A stretch of DNA of 64,000 nucleotides from Brevinematales bacterium (GCA_013177895.1 JABLXV010000010.1:19199-83198); one strand, 5' to 3'; numbered from the stretch's first letter, positions 43,464 to 53,143 are shown. A program made the numbers and translations. Notes: generated by a model not told the origin, from the sequence alone.

Positions 43464-44631
43464 TATCGCCCGGTACTTCGGGGACTTCGGGGGCGCGTTC
43501 ATTCCCGAAAGTTTCATCCCCATTCTTGACGAGCTGGAAAACGCTTATGGGAAATATAAGGACGACCCTGAGTTTATAGCAGAGTATAATTATTATATGT
43601 CGGAATATGTCGGGCGTCCGTCGCCGTTATTCTACGCGGATAATATCTCCCGCGACCTCGGGTTTAAAGTTTATCTCAAGCGCGAAGACCTGAATCATAC
43701 AGGCGCGCATAAAATCAACAACGCTATCGGTCAAATTCTCCTCGCGAAACGGATGGGGAAGAAGCGGATTATCGCCGAAACCGGCGCCGGACAGCATGGA
43801 GTCGCCACTGCCACGGCGGCGGCTATTATGGGAATGGAGTGCGTGATCTATATGGGCGCGGAGGACGTCAAACGGCAAGAGCCTAACGTATTCCGTATGG
43901 AACTCCTCGGCGCGAAGGTGGTATCGGTCACCGACGGCAGCCGGACGCTCAAGGACGCGATGAACGAGGCGTTCCGCGACTGGCTTACCAATGTCGAGCA
44001 TACCTATTACCTGATCGGCACTGTCGCGGGTCCGCATCCGTACCCGACGCTCGTCAGGGATTTTCAGGCGATCATCGGCCGCGAAGCCCGCGAGCAAATC
44101 CTGAAGAAGGAGAAACAACTGCCGGATTACCTGGTCGCGTGTATCGGCGGGGGTTCCAACGCGATGGGATTGTTCTACGCGTTTCTCGACGACGACAAGG
44201 TCGCGCTGATCGGAGTAGAGGCCGGCGGGCGCGGGGTGGATCGCGGGGATAACGCCGCGAGTCTCAAGTACGGCCGCAAGGGCGTGTTGCACGGGTCCAA
44301 GAGCAAGGTGCTTCTCGACGATTACGGGCAGGTCAGCGACGTGCATTCCATATCGGCGGGGCTGGATTACCCGGGGGTCGGGCCTGAGGTGGCATACCTG
44401 CACGACGAAGGCCGTCTCGAAGCGGTCAATGTTACCGATAATGAGGCGCTCGACGGGTTCCGTTATCTGACACGGAAGGAAGGGATTATTCCCGCGCTCG
44501 AGTCCAGTCATGCGGTCGCATATTTATTAAAGGATAGAAATAGATTTAAAAAAGACGATATCGTGATTGTTAATATATCAGGGAGAGGCGATAAAGACGT
44601 AAACACTATTTATCAGTTGATGCGAAAATAA
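43447..44631 (+). CDS. trpB: tryptophan synthase beta subunit
   Basis: A 394-residue TrpB (TrpB1 type) making L-tryptophan from indole and serine: [31 protein letters not shown] with PLP lysine Lys89, [27 protein letters not shown] (PLP phosphate loop) and the C-terminal SGRGDKD. Complete and canonical. Its start overlaps the oxidoreductase gene, so translation is likely coupled. trpA is 13 kb downstream, which is unusual. Confidence 0.97.
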   Translation: MKKEFNIARYFGDFGGAFIPESFIPILDELENAYGKYKDDPEFIAEYNYYMSEYVGRPSPLFYADNISRDLGFKVYLKREDLNHTGAHKINNAIGQILLAKRMGKKRIIAETGAGQHGVATATAAAIMGMECVIYMGAEDVKRQEPNVFRMELLGAKVVSVTDGSRTLKDAMNEAFRDWLTNVEHTYYLIGTVAGPHPYPTLVRDFQAIIGREAREQILKKEKQLPDYLVACIGGGSNAMGLFYAFLDDDKVALIGVEAGGRGVDRGDNAASLKYGRKGVLHGSKSKVLLDDYGQVSDVHSISAGLDYPGVGPEVAYLHDEGRLEAVNVTDNEALDGFRYLTRKEGIIPALESSHAVAYLLKDRNRFKKDDIVIVNISGRGDKDVNTIYQLMRK

Positions 44632-44743
44632 GGAAGGATAAGGTTATTATTCAGACGATACACGATATGAAATAAAACTACTGACGGCCGCTTCCATTTA
44701 CCGGGTGTTAAGGAGCGGTAAAAAACTCTATGAGGAGACGAAT

Positions 44744-44944
44744 ATGGTACTCGGAATTCCCGATCCGTCTATTTGGGTGGCGTATCTATTACTCATTTTC
44801 CTGACCCTGCTTTGCATTGTTTACGGTATAGTCAATTGGAACAAAGAAGGCGATATTTCCGACGAGGAAGCGAAAGAGGAGAAACAGTGGAGTAAAGAGG
44901 AAATCGAGCTCGAGGAAGAGGTTTCCGGCGGAGGTCAGCAATGA
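44744..44944 (+). CDS. symporter small accessory protein, copy 1
   Basis: A 66-residue protein: MVLGIPDPSIWVAYLLLIF starts a single membrane helix (about 9-29), followed by YGIVNWNKEGDISDEEAKEE and an acidic C-terminus. It belongs to the small proteins that accompany sodium:solute symporters. GAGGAG precedes the ATG at 44744; I reject an in-frame upstream start at 44705. Its stop overlaps the symporter start by 4 bp. Probably a one-helix subunit or stability factor for the transporter. Confidence 0.85.
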   Translation: MVLGIPDPSIWVAYLLLIFLTLLCIVYGIVNWNKEGDISDEEAKEEKQWSKEEIELEEEVSGGGQQ

Positions 44945-47136
44945 ATATCGGCTGGCTAATTGTTATTATTGTTATCTATCTCGCGGTGATCGCGTATCTG
45001 GGATACATCGGGTTTAAAAAGACCAAAACTGCAACCGATTATCTGGTCGGCGGCAGACGCGTCAATCCGTTCGTGATGGCGCTTTCCTACGGCGCGACAT
45101 TTATCTCGACTTCCGCTATAGTCGGCTTCGGCGGGCTGGCGTCGCGTTTCGGCATGAGCCTGCTCTGGCTCACAGTCCTCAATATAGGTTTGGGCGTCTT
45201 TATAGCGTTCATCGTCTACGGGAAACGTACCCGAAGGATGGGGCTCAATCTCGACGCGCACACGTTCCCGGAATTCCTCGGACGGCGTCTCGATTCGAAG
45301 TTCATCCAATGGTTCGCGGGACTCCTGATATTCCTGATTATGCCTCTCTATGCCGCGGCGGTGCTGATCGGCGGCGCGCAGGTGCTGACCGTGCTGACGA
45401 ATATTCCCTACGACGTGGGTATCGCTATCTTCGGCATACTGGTATCGGCGTACGTGCTGATGGGCGGACTGAAGGGCGTGATGTACACCGACGCGTTACA
45501 GGCCGTGCTGATGTTCGCGGGTATGATTATCCTGCTGGTCGGGATATATGTGATGCTCGGCGGGATCACTCCGGCGCACCAGAAGTTAACCGAACTCAAA
45601 CCCGCATTGACGGCGGCGGCGGATACTCCTGTAAACGGGCTTGCCGAGGCGCTATCTAAGAAACCGGAAAAAGCGCCGACTGCTTATGACGGGGTACTCG
45701 ACGCTGAAACGCGTCTCGGGAATGTTTTCTCGATGATGACGAACCTGAAAGCGAACCATATTACTCCCGGGATGTCCGCCGAGCTCAAGGCAGCGTTTAA
45801 TATCAATCTCATGGTGATTAACGCGCTTGCGGCGGCGGCTCCGACTAATGTCAATCTGGAATTTATCCATCGCTATACCGCTGCTATTTCCGAGTTTAAC
45901 AAAAACCTCGATAACGTGATTGTCAACGGCGGGGGAACGAACGAAATAAAAGGCCTGATTAAGCAATATGTCTCTATCGCATTGGATCTCAAGATGATGA
46001 AAAACCCGAAGATGGGTGTTCCCGCGGGCGGATGGACATCGTCCCCGCCGTCAGGATCGCCGCTTTGGTGGCTTATATTCTCGACAATAGTATTCGGGGT
46101 CGGGATAGGCGTTCTGGCCCAGCCCCAGCTTGTGGTGCGGTTTATGACAGTCAAGAGTAACAAAGAACTCAACCGCGCCGTGATGATCGGGGCGATCTTT
46201 ATCCTGGTGACAGTGGGTACCGCGTATATCGTCGGCTCGCTCACCAACGTTTACTTCTTCGAGAAGTCCGGCTCCATATCGGTGGCTTATGTCGGCGGCA
46301 ATCACGATCAGGTGATACCCTCGTTTATCGCATCGGCGCTCCCTGAATGGTTCGGGTATATCTTTATGCTTGTTATCCTTTCCGCCGGAATGTCCACTCT
46401 GAGTTCGCAGTTCCACACGATCGGTACATCGTTCGGCCGCGACTTTTTCGAGAACGGGCTTATGGTAAACGTTAAGGAAAAGGATGCAAAAAAGGATGCC
46501 CCGAAACACTCGACGGTCAAGACGCTGATTATATTCGGAGTATCCGCTCTTGTGTCGGTGGGTTTGGCCTTCCTGATGGCGGGAATGAAAATGCAGGCGG
46601 TAACCATCGTGCTGGTTCTTGCTTTCCTGTGGATGATAGTAATCTTCTTCACCATTTTTAGCCGTCAGGATAAAGAGGCCGCGAAAATGAAGGGCGGTAT
46701 GCTCGCTACACGTATCGGGATAGTAGTCGGGATATTACTGACTGTCATACTCGGGCTGAAGCTCGAGGAGGGGATTATAGCGCGCGCGACCGCTATTTTC
46801 TTCGGACTGATGGCGTCGAGTTTTCTTGCGCCGTATACCTGCGCTATTTTTTGGAAGCGTCTCACCCGAAAGGGCGCGATTGCTGGCATCATATCCGGGG
46901 TAGGCACAACCATTCTCTCGTTCGTATTTCTGCATGAGAAGGAAGCCGCGTATTTCGGGATATGTAAAGCCTTAACCGGTAAACCCGTTCTGATCGAAGG
47001 CACGTTCGCATCGGTCGATCCATTAGTGTTCGGCCTGCCCGTCTCGATAATTTTCACCATACTGATATCGTTGTTGACTAAGGTGGAAAATCCCTCGACG
47101 GTGACGAAGGCATTCGGCGGGATAGGAAAAAAATAA
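44941..47136 (+). CDS. sodium:solute symporter (SSS family), copy 1
   Basis: A 731-residue inner-membrane symporter of the SSS family with about 13 helices: DYLVGGRRVNPFVMALSYGA, the FISTSAIVGFGGLASRFG sodium-site segment, AGLLIFLIMPLYAAAVLIGG, and MGGLKGVMYTDALQAVLMF. Compared with typical SSS proteins there is a long extra segment (about 220-360, TPAHQKLTELKP to WTSSPPSGSPLWW) between helices. Substrate cannot be told from sequence; family members move acetate, pantothenate, sugars or amino acids. Operon with its small accessory gene. Confidence 0.9.
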   Translation: MNIGWLIVIIVIYLAVIAYLGYIGFKKTKTATDYLVGGRRVNPFVMALSYGATFISTSAIVGFGGLASRFGMSLLWLTVLNIGLGVFIAFIVYGKRTRRMGLNLDAHTFPEFLGRRLDSKFIQWFAGLLIFLIMPLYAAAVLIGGAQVLTVLTNIPYDVGIAIFGILVSAYVLMGGLKGVMYTDALQAVLMFAGMIILLVGIYVMLGGITPAHQKLTELKPALTAAADTPVNGLAEALSKKPEKAPTAYDGVLDAETRLGNVFSMMTNLKANHITPGMSAELKAAFNINLMVINALAAAAPTNVNLEFIHRYTAAISEFNKNLDNVIVNGGGTNEIKGLIKQYVSIALDLKMMKNPKMGVPAGGWTSSPPSGSPLWWLIFSTIVFGVGIGVLAQPQLVVRFMTVKSNKELNRAVMIGAIFILVTVGTAYIVGSLTNVYFFEKSGSISVAYVGGNHDQVIPSFIASALPEWFGYIFMLVILSAGMSTLSSQFHTIGTSFGRDFFENGLMVNVKEKDAKKDAPKHSTVKTLIIFGVSALVSVGLAFLMAGMKMQAVTIVLVLAFLWMIVIFFTIFSRQDKEAAKMKGGMLATRIGIVVGILLTVILGLKLEEGIIARATAIFFGLMASSFLAPYTCAIFWKRLTRKGAIAGIISGVGTTILSFVFLHEKEAAYFGICKALTGKPVLIEGTFASVDPLVFGLPVSIIFTILISLLTKVENPSTVTKAFGGIGKK

Positions 47137-47218
47137 ATAATGCGGGAGATCGGATAAATTATTTTCAAGGAGCGTTATGCTTTAATGAAATGAAAAATAA
47201 TTTTCTATGGAGGTGGAT

Positions 47219-47419
47219 ATGGTATTAGGAATTCCTGATCCGTCTATTTGGATTGCCTACTTGCTGCTCATAGCCCTGACATTGCTCTGCATCATCTACG
47301 GGATCATCAACTGGAACAAACAGGGTGATATCTCGGATGAAGAAGCGAAAGAAGAGAAGCAGTGGAGTAAGGAAGAAATTGAACTCGAGGAAGAGGTATC
47401 GGGCGGAGGTGACAAATGA
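47219..47419 (+). CDS. symporter small accessory protein, copy 2
   Basis: A 66-residue protein nearly identical to copy 1 (MVLGIPDPSIWIAYLLLIAL, then GIINWNKQGDISDEEAKEEK). GGAGG five bases upstream of the ATG at 47219 sets the start. Its stop overlaps the second symporter start by 4 bp, exactly as in copy 1. The pair and spacing show a duplicated two-gene module. Confidence 0.85.
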   Translation: MVLGIPDPSIWIAYLLLIALTLLCIIYGIINWNKQGDISDEEAKEEKQWSKEEIELEEEVSGGGDK

Positions 47420-49650
47420 GTATTGTGTGGCTGATTATTATTGTTGTCGTCTATCTCGCGGTAATCGGTTACCTCGGGTATGTGGGTTTTAAGAAAACGA
47501 AGAGCACCGCTGATTATATGGTAGGCGGACGGAATATCCATCCGTTTGTTATGGCCATGTCTTACGGCGCGACGTTTATCTCGACATCGGCGATTATCGG
47601 ATTCGGGGGATTGGCTTCCCGTTTCGGGATGAGCCTGCTATGGCTGACCGTGTGCAATATCGGCGTAGGTATTTTCATCGCGTTCGTGGTATACGGTAAA
47701 CGTACCCGCAGAATGGGATTGAACCTCGACGCGCATACGTTCCCTGAATTTCTGGGACGCCGTCTGGATTCGAAATTCGTGCAATGGTTCTCGGGTCTGA
47801 TCATATTTTTATTTATGCCCCTGTACGCGGCGGCGGTTCTGATCGGCGGAGCGCAGGTGCTGACTGTTCTGACCAATATCCCTTATGACGTGGGTCTCGC
47901 TATATTCGGTATTCTTGTCGCGGCATATGTGATGATGGGCGGCCTCAAGGGAGTCATGTACACCGACGCCCTGCAGGGGACATTGATGTTCGTGGGTATG
48001 ATTATCCTGCTGGTCGGGATATATGTCATGCTCGGCGGTATCACACCCGCGCACCAGAAACTTACCGAACTGAAACCGTCGCTTGTCAGTATCGCAAATA
48101 CTAAGACGGGCGGACTAGTGAATCCGGGCGGCGTCCAACTGACAAAGCCTGATATCAGTAAGGATGGCGCGACTACCAATATTATCAATGTAGAGGATGT
48201 TTATAACGGGATGCTCGACGTAGAGGCGCGTTTAGGCAAACTCTATTCGAAGATGACCAATTCCAGAGTTAATCAGCTGACGCCTGAATTACTGGGCGAA
48301 TTGAAGCTTCTCGCTGAAAATAACGCGAAAATCCTCGCATCGTTCACGGGAATTAGCCCGACAAACGGGAATGCCGAATACGTGAAGCGTTACGGCGAAA
48401 CTTTCACCGCGTTTAATGTGAAACTCAATCAATTGATGACGGGCGGCGGCGGCACCAATGAAATGAAGGGATTGATGAAAGAATACGGTACTGTCGTGTA
48501 TAATCTCAAGATGGTGAAAATCCCCGCTATGGGTGTTCCTGCCGGCGGATGGACCTCTTCACCGCCATCGGGTTCCCCGTTATGGTGGATGATTTTCTCG
48601 ACAATCGTGCTTGGCGTGGGTATCGGCGTATTGGCGCAGCCCCAGCTTGTGGTACGTTTTATGACCGTGAAAAGCAATAAAGAGTTGAACCGTGCCATTC
48701 TGATGGGGGGTATCTTTATCCTCGTCACAGTGGGAACCTCGTTTATAGTCGGGGCGCTCTCGAATGTTTACTTCTTCGAGAAATCCGGGTCGATATCCGT
48801 TGCGTTAGCGGGAGGCAACCACGATCAGGTTATCCCGACATTTATCGCATCGGCGCTCCCGGAGTGGTTCGGATACCTCTTTATGCTGGTAATCCTGTCG
48901 GCGGGTATGTCGACGCTCAGTTCGCAGTTCCATACGATCGGTACATCGTTCGGCCGCGATTTCTTTGAAAACGGGATTATGGCGAATGCCAAGCCCGCCG
49001 AGAAGAAAGAACCGGTGAAAAAGACGGGTATCGGTAGAATACTGATCATCATGGGAATCGGCGTAGTGGTCTCGGTAGGTCTTGCCTTATTGATGGCAAG
49101 CGCTAAAATGCAGGTTCTGACAATCATTCTGGCGCTTGCATTCGGATGGCTGATCCTGATATTCCTGACATTCTACTCGAAGAAAGACCAATCGGCTAAA
49201 GGCGCCGGCGGAGTCCTCGCGACCCGTATCGGTATCCTTGTGGGTATAATTTTAACGATCGTGCTTGGATTGAAGCTGGAAGGCGGAATTATCGCCCGCG
49301 CGACCGCAATCTTCTTCGGGCTGATGGCGTCGAGTTTTCTCGCGCCGTATACTGCGTCGATATTCTGGAAGCGGCTGACACGCAGGGGCGCTATTGCGGG
49401 AATCATTTCCGGTGTTACCGGTACCGCGATCGCGTTCCTCTTCTTCCATGAGAAAGAAGCCGCTTATTTCGGCTTATGCAAATTGTTGACCGGTCAGCCG
49501 GTATTGATCGCCGGGCCTTTTGCTTCGGTCGACCCTCTCGTTCTGGCTCTGCCGGTCTCGGTGATCTTTACGATAGTCGTGTCTCTGATGACAAAGGTTG
49601 AAAACCCGAAGACGGTCGAATCGGCATTTAAAGGAATAGGTAAGAAATAA
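47416..49650 (+). CDS. sodium:solute symporter (SSS family), copy 2
   Basis: A 744-residue symporter, close paralogue of the preceding one. The helices match almost residue for residue (FISTSAIIGFGGLASRFG, MGGLKGVMYTDALQGTLMF, PLWWMIFSTIVLGVGIGVLA). The extra internal segment (about 220-370) has drifted and carries small insertions. A tandem duplication with divergence in one loop suggests two different substrates or affinities. Followed by a strong terminator. Confidence 0.9.
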   Translation: MSIVWLIIIVVVYLAVIGYLGYVGFKKTKSTADYMVGGRNIHPFVMAMSYGATFISTSAIIGFGGLASRFGMSLLWLTVCNIGVGIFIAFVVYGKRTRRMGLNLDAHTFPEFLGRRLDSKFVQWFSGLIIFLFMPLYAAAVLIGGAQVLTVLTNIPYDVGLAIFGILVAAYVMMGGLKGVMYTDALQGTLMFVGMIILLVGIYVMLGGITPAHQKLTELKPSLVSIANTKTGGLVNPGGVQLTKPDISKDGATTNIINVEDVYNGMLDVEARLGKLYSKMTNSRVNQLTPELLGELKLLAENNAKILASFTGISPTNGNAEYVKRYGETFTAFNVKLNQLMTGGGGTNEMKGLMKEYGTVVYNLKMVKIPAMGVPAGGWTSSPPSGSPLWWMIFSTIVLGVGIGVLAQPQLVVRFMTVKSNKELNRAILMGGIFILVTVGTSFIVGALSNVYFFEKSGSISVALAGGNHDQVIPTFIASALPEWFGYLFMLVILSAGMSTLSSQFHTIGTSFGRDFFENGIMANAKPAEKKEPVKKTGIGRILIIMGIGVVVSVGLALLMASAKMQVLTIILALAFGWLILIFLTFYSKKDQSAKGAGGVLATRIGILVGIILTIVLGLKLEGGIIARATAIFFGLMASSFLAPYTASIFWKRLTRRGAIAGIISGVTGTAIAFLFFHEKEAAYFGLCKLLTGQPVLIAGPFASVDPLVLALPVSVIFTIVVSLMTKVENPKTVESAFKGIGKK

Positions 49651-49657
49651 TTTATCA

Positions 49658-49688
49658 GGAGCCGCGAAAAGCGGCTCCGTATTTTTAC
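49658..49688 (+). terminator. terminator of the symporter modules
   Basis: GGAGCCGC-GAAAA-GCGGCTCC followed by GTATTTTTA. Confidence 0.85.
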
Positions 49689-49709
49689 ATTAGTATATTA
49701 TTATTTATC

Positions 49710-49767
49710 TTGACAAAAATAATATTATTGATTAAATTAATTCCTATTGACAATATAAGAAATAGGA
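49710..49767 (+). promoter_or_regulatory. promoter, palindrome and leader hairpin of the rubrerythrin operon
   Basis: TTGACA (49710-49715), 17 bp, TAAATT (49733-49738). Within the spacer lies a perfect 12-bp palindrome AATAATATTATT (49718-49729), the position of a repressor operator such as PerR/Fur-type. Downstream, TCCTATT (49742-49748) can pair with AATAGGA (49761-49767), which overlaps the ribosome binding site AGGAGG, so initiation may also be controlled. Confidence 0.6.
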
Positions 49768-49776
49768 GGATTGATT

Positions 49777-50283
49777 ATGAAGGAAATGACTAAAAAATCT
49801 TTAGGTGAGGCGTTCGCTGGAGAATCGATGGCGCATATGAAGTATTTAAACTTCAGCGAAACCGCGAAGAAAGAGGGTTTTGCCAACGTCGCGCGTCTGT
49901 TTCAGGCTATCGCCTATGCGGAGCAGGTTCATGCATCCAATCATGCTAAGAATCTCGGCTATGTGAATAAGACGGCGGAGAATCTTGACGCCGCTATGGG
50001 CGGAGAGAATTTCGAGGTGGAGGAGATGTACCCCGCGTATGACGCTATAGCTAAGCTCCAGAAGGAAGACGGCGCGATCAAGTCGATTCACTATGCGATC
50101 GAGGCCGAGAAAATCCATTACGATTACTATAAGCAGGCGAAGTCGCATGTCGAGAAGGGTAAGGATTGGGAGATCGGTAAGGTCTATATATGCCCGATTT
50201 GCGGGTATACCCATATCGGGGAAGATGTACCCGACGAGTGCCCGGTCTGCCAGGCCAAGAAAGATAAGTTTTTAGCGTTCTAA
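49777..50283 (+). CDS. rubrerythrin
   Basis: A 168-residue rubrerythrin. The N-terminal four-helix bundle has the diiron ligand Glu residues (AFAGESMAHMKYLNFSE, AYAEQVHASNH and AIEAEKIHYDYY), and the C-terminal rubredoxin-like domain has CPICGYTHIGEDVPDECPVC (four Cys). It reduces hydrogen peroxide in anaerobes. I start at 49777, with AGGAGG six bases upstream, not the in-frame TTG at 49771. It forms an operon with superoxide reductase. Confidence 0.96.
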   Translation: MKEMTKKSLGEAFAGESMAHMKYLNFSETAKKEGFANVARLFQAIAYAEQVHASNHAKNLGYVNKTAENLDAAMGGENFEVEEMYPAYDAIAKLQKEDGAIKSIHYAIEAEKIHYDYYKQAKSHVEKGKDWEIGKVYICPICGYTHIGEDVPDECPVCQAKKDKFLAF

Positions 50284-50293
50284 GGAGGCATTT

Positions 50294-50686
50294 ATGAAAA
50301 TCGGAGAATTAATCCAGTCCGCTGACTGGAAGACGGAGAAACATATTCCCGCTATTGAAGCGCCTAAATCGGCGAAGAAAGGGGAGAAAGTAAAGGTTCG
50401 CGTGGTTACCGGGGCGGAAATCGCACACCCGAACACCACCGCTCATCATATCGCGTCAATCGAGGTTTACTTTAAGGGTAACGATGATAAGTTTCCCTAT
50501 CTCCTCGGTAAGTTCGAATTTACCGCTCACGGGGCTTCCGCGAACGGCGCGGATACCAGCACGGTATATACCGAGCCCGACGTATCGCTCGTATTCAAAA
50601 CGGAAAAATCCGGCACTATTCTGGCATCGTCTTACTGTAACGTGCACGGCCTCTGGGAGAATTCCTGGGATATTACAGTAGAATAA
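50294..50686 (+). CDS. superoxide reductase (neelaredoxin/desulfoferrodoxin type)
   Basis: A 130-residue class II superoxide reductase with a single Fe(His)4Cys centre. EKHIPAIEAP (Glu15, Lys16, His17) is followed by His45, His51, Cys115 and His118 (SSYCNVHGLW). No N-terminal desulforedoxin Cys4 domain is present, so electrons must come from rubredoxin-type donors. With rubrerythrin it forms an oxygen defence operon (superoxide to peroxide to water) under a shared promoter. A start with AAGGAGG lies ten bases after the rubrerythrin stop. Confidence 0.93.
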   Translation: MKIGELIQSADWKTEKHIPAIEAPKSAKKGEKVKVRVVTGAEIAHPNTTAHHIASIEVYFKGNDDKFPYLLGKFEFTAHGASANGADTSTVYTEPDVSLVFKTEKSGTILASSYCNVHGLWENSWDITVE

Positions 50687-50753
50687 CAGATTAGTTGATC
50701 GAAAAAGTTCCTCCTCGGGGCGTGTTGACGAAGCAGCAATATTTTCTATTTTC

Positions 50754-50910
50754 TGTCACTGCGATACCCCGCGTTACAATGTATTTTTGATACGCGGGGT
50801 GAAGGAGTCTGTTTTATTTAATAACCAATAATAAAATAGATTGCTTCGGCTATGGTTCGGCATCCCGCTGAACGCGGGACAAGCGCTCACCATGACGTCT
50901 CGCAATGACA
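50754..50910. repeat. dispersed palindromic element, copy 2
   Basis: A 157-bp element bounded by TGTCACTGCGA (50754-50764) and TCGCAATGACA (50900-50910), related to the copy at 22.9 kb. An outer inverted repeat TGTTGACGAAG (50723-50733) and CTTCGTCAACA (50918-50928) frames it, so the RNA can form one very long hairpin. It ends in the T-run at 50946-50952, which then acts as a terminator for the rubrerythrin operon. Confidence 0.8.
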
Positions 50911-50949
50911 AAAAACACTTCGTCAACAGTTCCCTCGGAGGGGCTTTTT

Positions 50950-51297
50950 TTATGGGGATTTCGCCGATTCTGAAAGACGCGTACTGATTTTCCCGTAGCG
51001 TAAAAGAAAGTCCTGTAATTCCTTCTCGGTAAGCGTTTCGGCTATTTTGGGCGCCATGGACTGCATATTGGTGATTGTCAGTAGTAGCTTGTTTATTTTA
51101 CCGGGGTCAGGCATGTTCGTATCGGTCAGGACAAGCGAAAGGTATTCGTTGATGGCGCTCTCGTACTCTCCCAGAAATACCTGCCAGCTTTTCGGGTGGG
51201 GCGATTCCGTCCCGTTCTTATCGCACCCCGAAAGTAAAAGTATCGACAGTAGCGGCAGTAAGAATAGTTGCGATAAATTCAGGACGCGCGGTTTCAA
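50950..51297 (-). CDS. small hypothetical lipoprotein
   Basis: A 115-residue protein with a lipoprotein signal (LSILLLSGC, Cys25) and a short alpha-helical mature part of about 90 residues. No domain recognised. Lies 3 bp downstream of the phosphohexomutase gene on the same strand, so probably co-transcribed. Confidence 0.65.
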   Translation of the reverse strand: MKPRVLNLSQLFLLPLLSILLLSGCDKNGTESPHPKSWQVFLGEYESAINEYLSLVLTDTNMPDPGKINKLLLTITNMQSMAPKIAETLTEKELQDFLLRYGKISTRLSESAKSP

Positions 51298-51300
51298 AAT

Positions 51301-53058
51301 TTATCCCTCCCGGAGTCCGAGCGATGCGAGGAATTCTTTCTTGAGGGTTTCATGCGCCGTATCGGTGCGCGCCTTCACATCGGCTAGGGAATCCGACTCG
51401 GATTTCCCGTATGTTGTGAAATAGAACTTGATTTTAGGTTCGGTTCCCGACGGGCGAGCGACCACCTTCGCTTTATCCGAAAGATGGAGCAATATCACGT
51501 TCGATTTGGGAAGCTCTATGGGAGAGGAAGCATTGGTCTTCAGGTCGAGAAGAGTACTGTTCTGTACGTCGGTGACCGTCAGTACGTCGTAAGTCCCGAC
51601 TTTCTCCGGGGTTTCCGCGCGCAACCGGCGCATGAGGTTATTGATCTGTTCCGCGCCGTCCATTCCCTTCATCGTGATCGACACCTGCGATTCGCGGTAG
51701 TAACCGTATTCCGTATAGATATTATCGAGTACTTCGGCGACCGATAGCCCCTTCGATCCGTAGTACGCAGTCATTTCGGCGAACAGGCACGCTGCGTTCA
51801 CCGCGTCCTTATCCCTCACGAAATCCGCCGCGTTGTAACCGTGACTCTCCTCGCATCCGAAGATGAATGTCTCGCCGGTTTTCGCGAACCCCCGCGTAAT
51901 CAATCCGATCCATTTGAATCCCGTCAGGGTGGAGTAGGTCTTGACCCCGTTCGATTCGGCGATCGCGAATATCAGGTCGGTCGTTACAATCGTCGAGACC
52001 ATCCGGGGGTTTGGGGGCATCTTCCCCGTATTCTTCAGTTCCGATGTGATATAGTAGACCAGCAGGGTAGCGATCTGGTTGCCGTTGAGGAGGAGGTAAG
52101 AGCCGTCCTTTTTACGGAGAACCGCGCCGATACGGTCGGCGTCGGGGTCGGTCGCGATAAACACGTCGGCGTTATTCTTCTTCGCGCAGTCGATACCCAT
52201 CTGCATCGCGGATATCTCCTCCGGGTTGGGTTTGGGCGTGGTCGGGAAGTCGCCGTTCGGGACGGACTGTTCCTCGACCATGAGGATATCCCTGAAGCCG
52301 AATTCCTTCAGCGCCGCGGGAACCATCTTATAACCCGTGCCGTAGAGCGGCGAGTAACAGATTTTTACCGGGGCGGCCGGGATAGCCTCGGGATGTATGG
52401 AAAGCGACTTAGTCTTCGCGTAGAATACCGGGTCGACTTCGGAATCGATTATTTTAAAGAGAGGCGAGGATTTTACATGATCGAAGGGCATCGCCTTGAC
52501 CATAGACAGGGCGGAAACATTTTTTACCTCGTCGATAATCGCGGTATCGTGCGGAGGAGTGACCTGCGCGCCGTCGTCCCAGAATACCTTATACCCGTTA
52601 TATTCCTTGGGATTATGCGACGCGGTGATCATTATCCCGCAGATCGCGGAAAGGTGACGGATCGCGAAAGAGACGGTCGGGGTAGGGTGGATATCGTCGT
52701 AATAGTAAACTTTAATCCCGTTAGCGAGAAACACCCCCGCCGCGGCTTCCGCGAAACGGTCGGACTGGTGACGGGAGTCACGCCCGATCACGACGCCCAT
52801 CGAGGCGCCGTTATTGCGGAGTATATAATTCGCGAGGCCCTGCGTGACCTTTCGGACATTGTAGATATTCATACGGTTCGATCCGGCGCCGAGCACGCCG
52901 CGAAGCCCGCCCGTACCGAACTCGAGGTCGCGGTAGAAACGGTCGGTCAATTCCGCCTCGTTATTCGCGGCGGCTAAAGACTTTATCTCCGCGATCGTGC
53001 CCTCATCGTAGGGAGCGGAAGTCCATTCGCGGATTTTATCCTGGATTGTTTCGTTCAT
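51301..53058 (-). CDS. phospho-sugar mutase (phosphoglucomutase/phosphomannomutase family)
   Basis: A 585-residue alpha-D-phosphohexomutase: TASHNPKEYNGYK carries the phosphoserine, DPDADRIG binds the metal, FGCEESHGY is the sugar-binding loop and RPSGTEPK the phosphate-binding loop. Length fits the phosphoglucomutase/phosphopentomutase branch (PgcA-like). It interconverts glucose-6- and glucose-1-phosphate, feeding GlgC or nucleotide sugars. GGAGG before the ATG. TAAAAT (upstream, minus strand) gives a likely promoter. Confidence 0.93.
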   Translation of the reverse strand: MNETIQDKIREWTSAPYDEGTIAEIKSLAAANNEAELTDRFYRDLEFGTGGLRGVLGAGSNRMNIYNVRKVTQGLANYILRNNGASMGVVIGRDSRHQSDRFAEAAAGVFLANGIKVYYYDDIHPTPTVSFAIRHLSAICGIMITASHNPKEYNGYKVFWDDGAQVTPPHDTAIIDEVKNVSALSMVKAMPFDHVKSSPLFKIIDSEVDPVFYAKTKSLSIHPEAIPAAPVKICYSPLYGTGYKMVPAALKEFGFRDILMVEEQSVPNGDFPTTPKPNPEEISAMQMGIDCAKKNNADVFIATDPDADRIGAVLRKKDGSYLLLNGNQIATLLVYYITSELKNTGKMPPNPRMVSTIVTTDLIFAIAESNGVKTYSTLTGFKWIGLITRGFAKTGETFIFGCEESHGYNAADFVRDKDAVNAACLFAEMTAYYGSKGLSVAEVLDNIYTEYGYYRESQVSITMKGMDGAEQINNLMRRLRAETPEKVGTYDVLTVTDVQNSTLLDLKTNASSPIELPKSNVILLHLSDKAKVVARPSGTEPKIKFYFTTYGKSESDSLADVKARTDTAHETLKKEFLASLGLREG

Positions 53059-53143
53059 AATTAAGCCTCCGATGCTTGGATAGTGTTATTATTTTAGCAT
53101 ATCCGGCGTAAAATATCGAGGATTGGAATATTTTAATATTTAC

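Noticed and set aside
51841..52977. 378-codon frame antisense to the phosphohexomutase gene
   Set aside because: Shadow of a complete, motif-bearing enzyme gene.
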